This document shows, piece after piece, positions 11,471 through 22,395 of a stretch of 64,000 nt of DNA. The position numbers were made by a program, and so were the translations under genes. This DNA is from Molossus alvarezi. Lineage: Eukaryota > Chordata > Mammalia > Chiroptera > Molossidae. Within the stretch, counting starts at the first letter, position 1. The number at the start of each line of letters is the position of its first letter. Location of the stretch: contig CM073887.1 of assembly GCA_037176705.1 (NCBI GenBank), positions 25,361,501 to 25,425,500 of the forward strand, in the 5' to 3' direction. The notes beneath the pieces were generated by a model that searched no databases, had not been told where the DNA came from, and was given only the letters and a program-made list of their open reading frames with translations.

Positions 11471-11904
11471 TGAGAAAACTCTCCAACATGCTTTTGTTTC
11501 CTATAAAAGTGACATACACGGATTAGGTGGTTGTGATTAATTTTAGTCTCTGTCTTGCAAAGAAAAGAAAGAATTTTTTTGGCGTGAGCAGGCTCACATC
11601 CCTGAAGAAGTGAGATGTGGTATTAATTTATTAAGTATATATATCTGAATGTTCTGTACGTAGAAAGTGGCGATCATGAAGAATTATGAGAATCATTACA
11701 CGGTATGAAATCTGAGCATAAAACTAACATTAGAAAAGAGTCTGCCCTTGAAATAAAGAAAAACAGAGTCTGTGCCACATTACTGAGAGTCCACATTAAA
11801 ATCCACACACCCATACAACATGGAGGCCCATTTGTTCTTCAGTAGTACTAAACTTGGATTTTGCATATGTCCAACTAACACAGATCAGATGATAGGCCAG
11901 TGGC

Positions 11905-12020
11905 ATAAGCTGTAAGATGTATGAGAGCAGGAACTCTTGACTGTTTTATTCATGGATGCATGACCAACACCTATAACAGTACATGGTACAGAAATAAATA
12001 GGCATTGAATAACAATGTAT
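11905..12020 (+). repeat. L2 3' end remnant
   Basis: ATGAGAGCAGGAACTCTTGA, a Gly-rich-free ACACCTATAACAGTACATGG and AATAAATAGGCATTGAATAA match the order of the L2 3' terminal region. Confidence 0.6.
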
Positions 12021-13351
12021 CAAAAGGATGAAGTTGCTTCCATTTTCTGCCTGGAATAGACAAGTTACATTCTTTTTAGAACTTGTGTTGACTTTTTCTT
12101 TATATCAACTGGCTGCTCTAAGAGGTAAACCACAAGAATTTAACCAAAGGTTAATTCCTAGCAAGAAAAGTAGTTGAACAACAATAAATGACCAACACAA
12201 ATGCTTGCAATCTCTGTCACCTTAAAATAATCTGAATTAGAAGTGATGTTTGTTTCAGTGTAAAATTACCACATAAATAGCACAAATAGAAAGGCTAAAG
12301 AACTGCTTTTTTTTTTAAAATGCTAGCTACTAAAGGGATACTTCAAACAATGTAGAAAAAAATCTATATATAGTTCATTAAATGGGATTAAAAATCCATG
12401 AAAAAAGGGCTATTAATAAATATGTCTCTGTATTTCCTCCTTTTAAAACTCAAAACACTGTGGTCTGCCTCGTGCCCACATCAAAGGAGCCCAACTAACT
12501 GAGACTAAGAGAAATGAAGGCTCAATTCAATATCTCTCTCCTGGTGCCTAAACACATTTTACAAAAATATTCTTTGAATTAACAACACACTTAGAAAACC
12601 AGAAACAGACCAGGAAGATAAATCCACAAGAGAAAACAACCATGACATCGCCACCCCCCACCCCCTCCACCAGTTTTCTCCAAAACATTGTTTTTACCAG
12701 ATGAACACAGTGAGTCAAGAGCTCTATTTTTAATGCATGAGTCTTGGTTGTGGCACAAGTAGGTCAATGGAAAAATCTCTTGTTTTTAGGAAAATTTGAG
12801 CCTCTAACATACGCTGTGTAAACTTATAGAATAGCATGCCTGATATAGGAAGCATCAAAATGAAAGGGCAATGGGCCAGAGAGCAAATTCACGAATGTCT
12901 ATGAATGTCTCGAAGACAGAATTTTAGAGTAATTTGGAAGAAGTGACAATGTAGAATTTTGCTCATCAATTCTCAATATTCTCCTCATTCCACATAACTA
13001 TAAAACTATACAACTATATAATCAATTATATAAAAACTACAATCTATATATTTATATAATGACATATAAATATATATATTATATTTATTTATTTAGCATA
13101 TAAATATAGAAACGTGCCAGCCAGCACAGACAAACTAGAGAGAAAATAAAAGAGTTGGGTTGGTTTTGAAGAGATGTGAGGGAGGTCACAGAATCACCTA
13201 CTCAACCTGTGATGGGCAGAGAGGATCTTAAATGAGGTTTTGCTCTGTATTATCAGTGATACTCCCTTGTATTTCTTACAAGAATATAAGAAGGATTTAC
13301 ATCACTTTTCAATTATTTTTAAATGTTACTTGTTCTTTTATTCCATAAATA

Positions 13352-13353
<2 letters not shown>

Positions 13354-13390
<37 letters not shown>
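13354..13390 (+). repeat. (GT)n microsatellite
   Basis: A pure GT run of about 18 units. Confidence 0.95.
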
Positions 13391-13391
<1 letters not shown>

Positions 13392-14602
13392 AACAATTAC
13401 TTGAGACTGTGTTCACACTGCCAGCTTCTGTAGAGACAGGCCTCACAGGGGAAGCAAGAAGGACCAGCTTTCTGTAGGCTATAACAAAAGCACAGATCCA
13501 GAAGAGGAAACTCATATTCCAAAACTACTCCTTGTTCTATTCTCTGAGAACATCAACAGTTAGATCATGTCCTGGCCTGGAAGCATATTATGTGCAATAC
13601 AGAATATGTATGTGGAGTGGTTGTCAACCAACAGATGAACTTGAATGCAACTGTTCAAAGTGGAATAGTTCCCCCATAGCTAGTCATGATGCTGTTCAAT
13701 TCTCTTCTGAAGGTTCAAGCAAAGCATTACTAGCTCCCATGAATTTCTCATGATTTGTGATTAAGTGCAACTAAACTCTAAGTACTGTTAGACTGAGAAA
13801 TGTCTTCAACCTAAATGCCCTGTCATGAAAATAGTATAGGTACTGGCCAGCAATAACCCAAAGCCACTTCCATTACAAAATTGGTCTCTGTTTTGTTTTG
13901 TTTTTTAAATACCATGCTACTTCCCTAGATAATGCCTCACATTAAGTGTTCTCCATGATTAACAAAGACATTTGTCTTATATGCAGTGCCAGGAATGGGA
14001 GCCTGTGGCTGACTGAAACCGGCACAACAACAGAGACTTCTTCTAAAAACAGGACACTGTACGGCTCCTTCTGTGAGATCTTCCAGGGGAAACGAGATGA
14101 TGAGTGTGTTGATGTCTTCTAAAAACAATCTGCTAAATTCTTTTTGATCCTGTGCCATGATTACTGGCTGACCTATATAATTTTGGCAATGTTATTGTCC
14201 TAGAGGGCCTGGCGTTTTGACAAGCAGTTAAGGTCCTCAGTTTAGAAGAATTTTGAAAAAGCCAAGATAAGCAGACCAATTTCCTAAAAAAGTATGTTCT
14301 TCTGATCTTTTAAATGTCAAAGGGCCCACCTCGGTGGGTTATTTTGAGCGAAGAAAGTTCTGCCTTAGTAAGACTGCCATTGTAAACAGCTGATCCCCAG
14401 CAGTCACATACTCCAGATAGGGCACACTTTCCAGGCCAGAAGCAGTGACTCTACCTACCGGGGCTGGGTGAGAAGGCAAAATAGCTTGGTAGATTAGATG
14501 TCCCGTGTAAATTACCATTTGTTGCTAATGAATATGGTTGCTGCAAAGGGTGGTAAAGATCCAAAGACAATGTACCAGAGCATGCCTACCATGGCATCTG
14601 TC

Positions 14603-14631
14603 GTCATCATCATCATCATCATCATCATCAC
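14603..14631 (+). repeat. (CAT)n microsatellite
   Basis: About nine CAT units, just upstream of an old L1 3' fragment. Confidence 0.9.
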
Positions 14632-14689
14632 AATAAACACTCATTCTGCCCATGCTCAGATCAGGTGCTTTAAGGAGAAATGTAATCGC

Positions 14690-15175
14690 AGAGTTATCTG
14701 TACTCCCATGTTCACTGAAGCCTGGGCACAACCTACTAACCTGTCAATGGACGAATAAAGAAAATATGGTATATATACACAATGGAATATTATTTAGCCT
14801 TTAAAAAGAAGTAAATACTGTTATATGTGACAACATGGATGAACCTGGAGGACATTATGTGAAGTGAAATAAGCAAGTAACAGAAGGGCAAATGAGGTAT
14901 TATCCCACTTATATGAGGTATTTAAAATAGGCTCCTAGAATCAAAGAGCATAATGGTAGCTGCCAAGAGACCACAGGGAGGGAGAAATGGGAAGTCGCTG
15001 AACAGTGGAAACAAAGTTTCAGTTAAGCAAATTGAATGAGTTCTAGAGATCTGCTGTGCAGCACTGGACCTGCAGCCAACAACAAAGCATCGTGCACCTA
15101 AACATGTTAAGAGGGCAGATCTCATGTTTCGTGTTCTCACTACAAAACAAAATAAAATATTTTTTCAAATTTTAA
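14690..15175 (+). mobile_element. Old L1 3' end fragment
   Basis: Recognisable text includes TCAATGGACGAATAAAGAAA, ACAATGGAATATTATTTAGC, ACATGGATGAACCTGGAGG and GAAGTGAAATAAGCAAG, followed by a 3' UTR and an A-rich end. This is the classic end of an older mammalian L1 on the plus strand. Confidence 0.8.
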
Positions 15176-15654
15176 AAGAAGAAATGTAAAAGGAAAAAAT
15201 ATATATATATATTTTTTTTGCAGGCTCACTTTTAGACCAGACTATCTCTAATATGGCAAAAGTATTATAATGTAGCATACTTGAAATTTTATATTTTCTA
15301 GTAATAACTATTTCAAACATTATTTTGTTAATAGGAATCCAATAAAGAGGGAAGGGTAACAACTTAAATACTGATTATTTCTAAAAAACAAAACAAAACA
15401 AAACTGTTTGTCACTGGACTTCTTTGGCAGAAACACAAATATCGTAAACACAACATTCGTATTAGAGAACTAAAAAGAGCTTTAGGTATTTTTTAAAAAC
15501 AAGGAAACTAAGCAGAGAGATTAGGGGAATGGCAGGGCTGGTATTAGAAAGGGATGTCGGTGCAACGTTTATTGCACTAATATGATTAGTGCATTGAAAT
15601 GATGCAAGTCACCCCTGGATGGCACAGAGAAAGAAATGCATTGACCAGCTGTTT

Positions 15655-15830
15655 CTCCTAATGTATTGCCTTTCATCCTCATGAAAACTTTGCAACATAG
15701 GGATTCTTAGCACTACTTTCTTTTTAAGGTAAGGAGACTGCGGCCGAAGAAAATTGTAAGGCGGGTAGGAGGCAAGTTGGGACGCAGATTCAGGTCTAAC
15801 CTAACTGCAATACACCGTGCTGCCTTCTAG
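15655..15830 (-). repeat. MIR SINE remnant
   Basis: The segment CTCATGAAAACTTTGCAACA, then GGTAAGGAGACTGCGGC and GACGCAGATTCAGGTCT, corresponds to a reversed MIR. Diverged. Confidence 0.5.
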
Positions 15831-15943
15831 AAGGTGACACGAGTTTTGTACCCCTGCTAATACAGAAAATTACTCTTGTTCATTTTCTGGTTGGTAAACA
15901 GAAGATGTTGATTTTAGAGGTGAACTGTTCCAAGATCACGTAC

Positions 15944-16175
15944 CTGTGGTAGAGTCGATGGTAAAGAGGGAGGACGGGTCACTAGGGATGAGCTCATAAG
16001 CCACGGTTCCATATATCCCAGAATCCCTGTCAGTGGCGAGGACATTGACGATCTCAGCTCCGGGCTGGGTCTGGCCGCTAATGCTCACCACATAGGTGGA
16101 CGGGTTAAACACAGGTTCATTATCATTCACGTCCTCCAGTTCTACACGAACAAACGCTTGGGCGCCTAGCCCACC
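15944..16175 (-). CDS. DCHS2: Cadherin exon, probable DCHS2 (second exon in window)
   Basis: This is an internal exon of 232 nt on the minus strand. The acceptor is TTCATCAACAG before GGTGGG, and the donor is ACCACAG then GTACGTG. It enters in phase 0 and leaves after the first base of a glycine codon (phase 1). It finishes the preceding EC repeat (AQAFVRVEL), supplies a canonical calcium linker (DVNDNEPVF), and opens the next repeat with YVVSISGQTQPGAEIV, ATDRDSGIYG and the LFTIDSTTG strand. It is separated by about 22 kb from the exon before it and about 11.7 kb from the exon after it. All calcium ligand motifs visible here (DRDSG, DVNDN) are intact and there is no frameshift. The GC content is well above that of the flanking intron. 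Confidence 0.82.
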
Positions 16176-16613
16176 CTGTTGATGAATGAGAAGCGGTTAG
16201 AAATGGATCTCTCCTGAACACTGGGATACTGAATAGCAGACAAAGATCCTAGAACATACTTTTGAAAAAAATATATATATATAAAACTTGAAGATGAGCT
16301 CATGTGTAATAACATGGTATCTATACTTCAGCACTTACTTTAAAATATAGACGCCATTACATTTAAAGGAACTTTGAGGCAATCATTGCAGAGTAGAGGT
16401 CAGAGATATTCAAAGAAAGTTTTCCTGATGTCCAAAGAGGAAAAACAAAAAACAAACAAACAAAAAAACTTTATCTCCAGGGTAATTTTTAACTGCTAAG
16501 GAGAAGGGTAAGGAAGTATTGGTGGAGGGGACAATTTTAGAAAAGGTCATCAGTGAAAACCTCACTGAAAAGGTGTCATTGGAATTAAAGACTGACCTAT
16601 ATGAGGGAGCTAG

Positions 16614-16925
16614 ACTTTAGTTATCCGGAGGAAAAACATAACAGAAAAAGGAAAGAGCAAGTGCAAAGGCCCTGAGGCAGGAGTACAGTGTTCATCCAAG
16701 GCCTGTTTAGGGAACACAAAGGCAGGGATAGACCATAGAGGACTCTGTGAATCTTTGACAGGACCATGACTCTGACCCACAGAAGGGTTTTGAACAGAGA
16801 AGTTGATTGATTTGACTTGGATTTTCACTGGTCTGGCTGCAGTATTCAGAACAGACAAAAGCCCAGCAAGGGTGGAAGGAAGGAAACCAGTTAGGAAGCT
16901 ATTTAGAATCTTCAAGTGTGAAGTG
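16614..16925 (+). repeat. Old mammalian interspersed repeat, class unresolved
   Basis: Contains AAGTGCAAAGGCCCTGAGGC, then GGGTTTTGAACAGAGAAGTT, CACTGGTCTGGCTGCAGTAT and CCAGTTAGGAAGCTATTT in the order of a common old repeat that I recognise by wording but cannot name with confidence. Confidence 0.55.
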
Positions 16926-18157
16926 AATGGTAGCAGCGAAGGTAGTAATCCTAACTACTTGGGGCCAGATTTGTTTCAGAATTCTGAATTTTTCAAATTT
17001 AATCAAAGTAATATACTGCATATAATTGTGAGAAATGGATCTGATGCTGTTTATTTGTGTTGCCTCCATCTCAAAACAAGGAGGAGGGAGAGAATGCAAT
17101 AGAAAAAAATAATCCTCTGTAGTTTTCTAAAGTAGAACATATGTTCCTACTTTAAAGCACCGGTTTCCATTTGTATCTGGTACATTTTGATACTTTCATC
17201 TTTGACAAAAATCCTTGGTAAGTCACAGCCTGGGTTTTCTCACTCACTTATCCTCCCCCTTCTCTTGCTCTCTCTCCCTTTAAATTTTTTTTTCTTTTTC
17301 AACTGGCAGGGAGGCCCTGAGGAGAAAACAGGACAGTGGAGAAGAGTTTCTGCGGAGAGGAAGGGTCTTGTGCTGGTCTGGAGGAAGCTCCCTGAGGGCG
17401 AGGGGGCCCGGAAACAGCATTGCTGGGGGGGAGGGTGAAGGACAAATCTGGAAGCAGTTCTCAGGGTCTGAGGTCCCACAGATCTCTAACTCTGGGGACT
17501 AAAATTAAATAAGAAATATGTCCTTAGACATATGTAATTTTCCTTGTTCTAAGTTGAATACAGTGCCAGGGCCATGCCAGTGACGAATGAATAAAATCAA
17601 CGGAAGTTCCATCTAGCCTGTATGTTAAAATGCAGATTGGCTCTCTGTCCTCAGCAAACCTGAACGACCAGGAGGTCCCCAGGTGGAGTGAAACAGGAGG
17701 GGACGGCGGACCAGTTGGGAGCAGATAGAAAGTACTGCACACATCAGAGAGAGACCCTGCTGTTCCTCCGAACTGTCTTCCTTCCCTCCGGTGCTTCCCC
17801 ATTACCGCTCCTCTCCCTTCCTTTTCTATTTCTGCTCAAGATCAAGAAGTCACCTGGGTCTGAGGAGGGGCTGAGACAGCAGGTAATAGAAGTAACGAGA
17901 AAGTGGAGAAGATTCGAAGGAATGAACATCACTCCCCCCTAAGATCTTTGAGAACAAAGATGTTAATTTCTAGGTTGTCCATGAAGATTTAAAATCAGGT
18001 AATGCTACCAGAAACAGGCAAAATGTTAGATGGACAAAGTGAAAAGTGTGTTGTCACAGAACAATGAGTCTTTTTGCAGGAAAAGTATTACAGATCTGTC
18101 TTCTCTTTTTATGAATTCAATTTTTATCTGCTGAATTTATCAAATGGGAGTACTTTT

Positions 18158-18409
18158 TTTTTTTTTTTTTAATCCTCACCCGAGGATATTTTTCCATTTT
18201 TTGTATAGATAGAGTGGGAGGGAGGGAGAGGAAGGGAGAGACAGACAGAAACATCGACGTGAAGGGACACATCGAGTGGCTGCCACCGCACGACCAACCA
18301 GGGCCGGGGACAAACTGCAACCGAAGTACGTGCCCTTAGCGGGAACCGAACCCGGGTCTCTCCAGACCGCAGGCTGACGCTCTAACCGCTGAGCCAAACT
18401 GGCCAGGGC
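18158..18409 (-). repeat. Young Ves SINE with exact 17 bp target-site duplication
   Basis: Minus-strand copy beginning GCCCTGGCCAGTTTGGCTCA with B box GGTTCGGTTCC and 3' end TCCTCGGGTGAGGAT plus a T-run (A-tail) at 18154-18170. The duplication CAAATGGGAGTACTTTT lies at 18141-18157 and 18410-18426, and is identical, so the insertion is recent. Confidence 0.95.
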
Positions 18410-18439
18410 CAAATGGGAGTACTTTTGTCTTATAGTAAC

Positions 18440-18870
18440 CATTTGTAAATGTGTTAAGTGTACTTCATATGTATTTCCCCCTTTGATTGTTATAATTTCC
18501 CTTTTTCAGACTTTTATTGTTTCCCCCATTTTATTTATTTATTATTATTTTCTTATCCTCTCCCGAGGACATTTTTGCATTTATCTTCAGATAGAGCATG
18601 AGGGAAAGTAGGAGGCAGAGAGAGAAAGAGAGAGAGACACATCAACTGGTTGCCACCCACACAACCCCGACCGGGACGGGGGACAAACTGCAACCGAGGT
18701 ATGTGCCCTTAGTGGGAACCGAACCCGGGTCTCTCTGGTCTGTGGGCCAAACCACCCAGGGCGGTTTCCCCCATTTTAACAGATAAGAAAACCAAAGCAG
18801 AGAGAAGTGAAGTGACTTGGGCGAGATAAACAAGACTGTGAATAGCAGATCTGCGGCCAGAACAAAGATT
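18440..18870 (-). repeat. MIR SINE split by a Ves insertion
   Basis: Left part ATATGTATTTCCCCCTTTGA and right part CAGATAAGAAAACCAAAGCA, GTGAAGTGACTTGGGCGAGA are two halves of one reversed MIR. The break is filled by the Ves copy at 18534-18763. Confidence 0.6.
18534..18763 (-). repeat. Young Ves SINE inside a MIR
   Basis: Minus-strand copy with exact 15 bp duplication GTTTCCCCCATTTTA at 18519-18533 and 18764-18778. The head is shortened around the B-box-to-A-box interval (CTGGGTGGTTTGGCCCACAG), so the A-box part is partly deleted. 3' end reads TCCTCGGGAGAGGAT. Confidence 0.93.
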
Positions 18871-19039
18871 CACAGGCCCCCGAAGCCCCTGGTAAGTTCT
18901 TTTACATTAGACTCCTTCAAGTGTTGCTATGGTATTAATTCTACCTTTCATGAACGGCTTGTTTAAAGACTATGCTAGGGGCGCTGTCAACCACAGACTC
19001 AGTCTTAGGGAAAAAGGGACTTACAGTCTATGACACTGA

Positions 19040-19265
19040 CACTGTACAACCGGGTTGGTGGCACAGTGAAACAATCTGAAGCCAAATGACCTCGGTCTGA
19101 TGTTTGGTCCTGCCCACATCTGGGACCACAGCCTCAGGATAGTCAGAGTCCTGAGTCCCAGTCACCTCTTCTGTAAAGCAGGGCTACCTGCTCACCTGGT
19201 AGGTAAGTTGCTGGAAGAAGTGATATAATATGTATGAAAGCGTTTAAAATGATTAATCCCCATCA
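19040..19265 (+). repeat. MIR SINE remnant
   Basis: GGTGGCACAGTGAAACAATC, GTCACCTCTTCTGTAAAGCA and GCTGGAAGAAGTGATATAAT follow the full MIR order in the forward orientation, diverged. Confidence 0.55.
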
Positions 19266-19447
19266 AGTACATGATTTTATGGGCTCCTTAGCCTAAATAA
19301 TTGGGGCCAAATAGACCTGTCTTGGAATTCTGAATTATTCAGGTTTTATAAAGGTAATATCACGCATATACCTCATAAGGTCTAGAGTGGCACCCTATAA
19401 CCAAGCACTTAATATTCTGCTGCAAAATGTATAGAGAGACACATTTA

Positions 19448-19694
19448 TTTATTTATTTATTTATTTAATCCTCACCCAAGGACATTTTTCCATTTTGTGT
19501 TCAGATAGAGTGGGAGGGGGGGAGAGAGAGAAACATCGACATGAAAGTGACACATCGAGTGGTTGACACCCGCACAACCCAACTAGGGCCGGGGACAAAC
19601 TGCAACCGAGGTACGTGCCCTTAGCAGGAACCGAACCCAGGTCTCTCTGGACCGCAGGCTGACGCTCTAACCACTCAGCCAAACTGGCCAGGGC
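19448..19694 (-). repeat. Young Ves SINE with exact 17 bp target-site duplication
   Basis: Minus-strand copy with head GCCCTGGCCAGTTTGGCTGA and 3' end TCCTTGGGTGAGGATTAAAT, followed by an (AAAT)n tail. The duplication ATAGAGAGACACATTTA is identical at 19431-19447 and 19695-19711. Confidence 0.95.
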
Positions 19695-20200
19695 ATAGAG
19701 AGACACATTTAGAAGAATTAAAACAAAACAAAAAAAACATGAATAGCTTCACATAAGCTCAGGTCAGGTTTCTCATCAAATAAATTTTTAAAACTTTCTA
19801 ATGAGAGGGCTTTGGAGTTTCAGAACTACAAATGAGACAGGGCTTTGGAGTGTCAGAACCACAGATGAAGGACTGTAGTAGATCTTTCTTATCCAGAAGT
19901 TGCCGTGAGCTATGAGCAGTGAATGGAGAGAACATCGATGCAGAAGGGATCCTTGAGACAGGTCCTCAAAAGCAATACAATGTTAGATCTCTATCTGGAG
20001 TGAAGTTCCAAGAGTCTGGAGGAGATCTAAATACATATGTATTTACTAATAAATTACACATACATTTACTGTGCTAATATATTATTTATATTTAAAACAT
20101 CACAAAAGTAAAGTTCAAAAAGATAAAATCCAAAGTTCAAATGTCTTCTTAAACCCCTACATGGGACACTATTGCTCTCAATAATAAAGAAGCATGATCT

Positions 20201-20400
20201 GCCCTGGCTGGTTTGGCTTAATGGTTAGAGAGTGGGCCCCAGGACTAAGGAGCCAAGGGTTGGATACTTGGCCCTGGTCAGTGTCATGTGGGAGGCAACC
20301 AATTGATGTGTCTCTCTCACATCAATGTTCTCTCTTGCTCTCTCTCTCCCTCCCTCCCACTCTATCTAAAAAAAAATCTGGAAAACTATTCTCAGGTGAG
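20201..20400 (+). repeat. Ves SINE
   Basis: Starts GCCCTGGCTGGTTTGGCTTA, has the CT-rich block, CACTCTATCT, and the 3' end TTCTCAGGTGAGGA. Its middle is diverged or short. It is followed by a purine-rich simple repeat. Confidence 0.85.
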
Positions 20401-20485
20401 GAAAAGAAAGAAAGGAAGAAGGGAGGGAGGGAGGGAGGAAGGAAGGAGAGAGAGAGAGAGAGAGAAAGAAAAGAAAGATCAAGTC
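20401..20485 (+). repeat. GAAA/GGGA purine-rich simple repeat
   Basis: A-tail-derived simple sequence with blocks of GAAA, GGGA and GA, directly after the Ves copy. Confidence 0.85.
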
Positions 20486-20550
20486 TAGATTTTAGAAAGA
20501 GATACCTGAGGTAGCAATGAAGAGGTGTGTCTTAAAAATCAAGAGGTTCC

Positions 20551-20750
20551 CTGCCCAGCCAGTGTGGTTCAGTGGTTGAGCATCGACCCATGCACCAAGA
20601 GGTCACCCGTTCAATTCCAGGTCAGGACACATGACCTGGTTGTGGGCCAAATCCCCAGTGGGGGGCCAATAGATGTTCCCTCTCATCAATATTTCTCTTT
20701 CTCTCTCCCTCTTCCTTTTTCTCTTTCTAAAATTAAAAAAGAAAAAAAAA
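20551..20750 (+). repeat. Ves SINE, left unit of a tandem pair
   Basis: Starts GCCCAGCCAGTGTGGTTCAG with B box GTTCAATTCC and CCCAGTGGGGGGCC. It ends in a CT-rich block and an A-rich tail, immediately followed by another Ves of a different subtype. The target-site duplication AAGAGGTTCC is at 20541-20550, and its partner lies only after the second unit. Confidence 0.88.
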
Positions 20751-20752
20751 TA

Positions 20753-20990
20753 GCCCTGGCCAGTTTTGCTCAGTGGTTAGAGCATCAGCCCACAGACCAG
20801 AGAAGCCCGGGTTTGGTTCCAGCTAAGGGCACATACCTCAGTTGCTGTTTATCCTCAGCCCCGGTTGGGGTCATGTGGGTGGCGACCAGTCGATGTGTCT
20901 CACATTGATGTTTCTCTCTCTTTTCCTCCCTCTCTCCCTCCCGCTCTATCTGAAGATGAATGTGGAAATGTCCTTGGGTGAGGATAAATA
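20753..20990 (+). repeat. Ves SINE, right unit of a tandem pair
   Basis: Starts GCCCTGGCCAGTTTTGCTCA and ends TCCTTGGGTGAGGATAAATA. The 10 bp sequence AAGAGGTTCC follows at 20991-21000 and matches 20541-20550, so one duplication flanks both units. Confidence 0.9.
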
Positions 20991-21124
20991 AAGAGGTTCC
21001 TTAGTCAAAAAGTTGCAGAAATGCTGAATTTAACAAAATTGGATGGGTTCTTTGCCTCGGGACTCCCACAGAGCCTTACCTATACACATGTCTAGAGCAC
21101 AGTGAGTTCTGAGATGTCCCCCTC

Positions 21125-21412
21125 CTACTGACCACAGCGCCCTCTCGGGGAGGAGCACCTGGGAAGACAAGTATCCCACAGAAAACAGTGCACCTCAGGA
21201 AGTTCACTTCCCAATCCGGTGCAATTAAACTCTGTCCAGCTCCTGGAGGCTGTCCTGACACCACCAAGTCTGAGAGACTCGGAGCCAGAACCACCCAGCT
21301 GAGCAGCCTCCAGACTCCTGACCCTTAGAAACTCACGGGACAACCAGTGTTTATTATTTTAAGCTGAAAAATGTGGGCATAATTTGTTACACAGCAATAG
21401 GTAACCTAATAT
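21125..21412 (+). mobile_element. MLT1-type MaLR LTR, 3' part
   Basis: GAGCCAGAACCACCCAGCTG, CTCCAGACTCCTGACC, TTATTATTTTAAGCTG and AATTTGTTACACAGCAATAG are the ordered landmarks of the 3' half of an MLT1 LTR. It is a solo, old, non-coding relic. The 5' boundary is uncertain. Confidence 0.75.
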
Positions 21413-22357
21413 GCCCCATAAATTTCACGCAAGGCTACTTCTCAACTTTCTCTTATCCTTTTGCTTTCCACTAAGCTGTGGTTCATTTTGAAATGATTTT
21501 AATCACTTAAATTTTAAAACTATGCCATCTACCTGAATCCCAATCCTCTAAAAATAATATAAAAGCTGGAAGTAGTTTGGAAAATGCCAAGGTTGGAAGC
21601 ACATGCTATTGGAAGCAGGCGGGTTGACCAGAGCAATGAGCAGACACGGAAAATATGTGCTGTTATCTCGACTTTGGCTATTGTCTGCTACCCATTCTCT
21701 CTGGTTTTCCCTCTGGGGCTTCTGAATAGTAGAATATAAACCTCTGTCCTTCATGTCTCTCAGCTGCTGTGGCCTGCAGTTTCCTTCGTCAATGTATTCT
21801 TGTCTATAGTTCATGATTCAGTGCACGAAGTTGGAGGGAAATGAGGGTACAGTTTGGTAAGGGGAAGAAAAGAACCCCCACAAAAAAAACAGCAGTGAGC
21901 TATGGTGTCACTAAAGCCAAGAAAAGTAGAGTTTAAAGAATCATTTCAAGTTTATTGAGAAGTTGAATAAAATGAAAATAAGGAAATAATCCTAGGACGT
22001 GACAGATCAGAAATCATGTTCATAAACGCAGTGTTCTTAGAGAGGCGGGATGGGAGGAACAGATAGGAGACTCTTGGTGAACCAAGATAGTGGTTTGAAG
22101 TAGAGTTGCTTTGAAAGACAGAGAGGAATCACGTGATTTTCTAAACAAGGTACATGAAATGAAAAGGAGGCTTGTTTTAAAGGTAGAAACTCTTACTATA
22201 CCTTGTTTGCTTATGGGAGTCAGTCAACAGAATCTGAGAAAATCATTATAGAACTGATCTCTTCGGAAGGCTGGGGTGGATGGGACCCTGAACAGGAGAG
22301 GAAGCTGCTTTTGATGCCAACAGGAACATCTCTACTATGATAATAAGAAAGAAGGCA

Positions 22358-22395
22358 AAATAATAATAATAATTAATAATAATAATAATAATAAT
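22358..22395 (+). repeat. (AAT)n microsatellite
   Basis: About twelve AAT units with one AATTAAT interruption. Confidence 0.9.

Larger units (their letters stand above)
4218..15943 (-). other. Intron between second and third cadherin exons
   Basis: An 11.7 kb intron. Besides the repeats listed separately, these stretches hold nothing I can name: 5366-6300, 6450-6820, 7030-7300, 8150-9140 (AT-rich), 12020-13350 (AT-rich), 13390-14600 and 15180-15650. A GC-richer patch at 7300-7660 is open for 113 codons on the plus strand, but the translation resembles no family I know. About 6300-6440 faintly resembles an old hAT-type element. Confidence 0.7.

Noticed and set aside
21134..21160. Second CTCF-like match (AGAGGGCGCTG on the minus strand)
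   Set aside because: It has at least two mismatches to the core and lies in an old MLT1 LTR; too weak to call.
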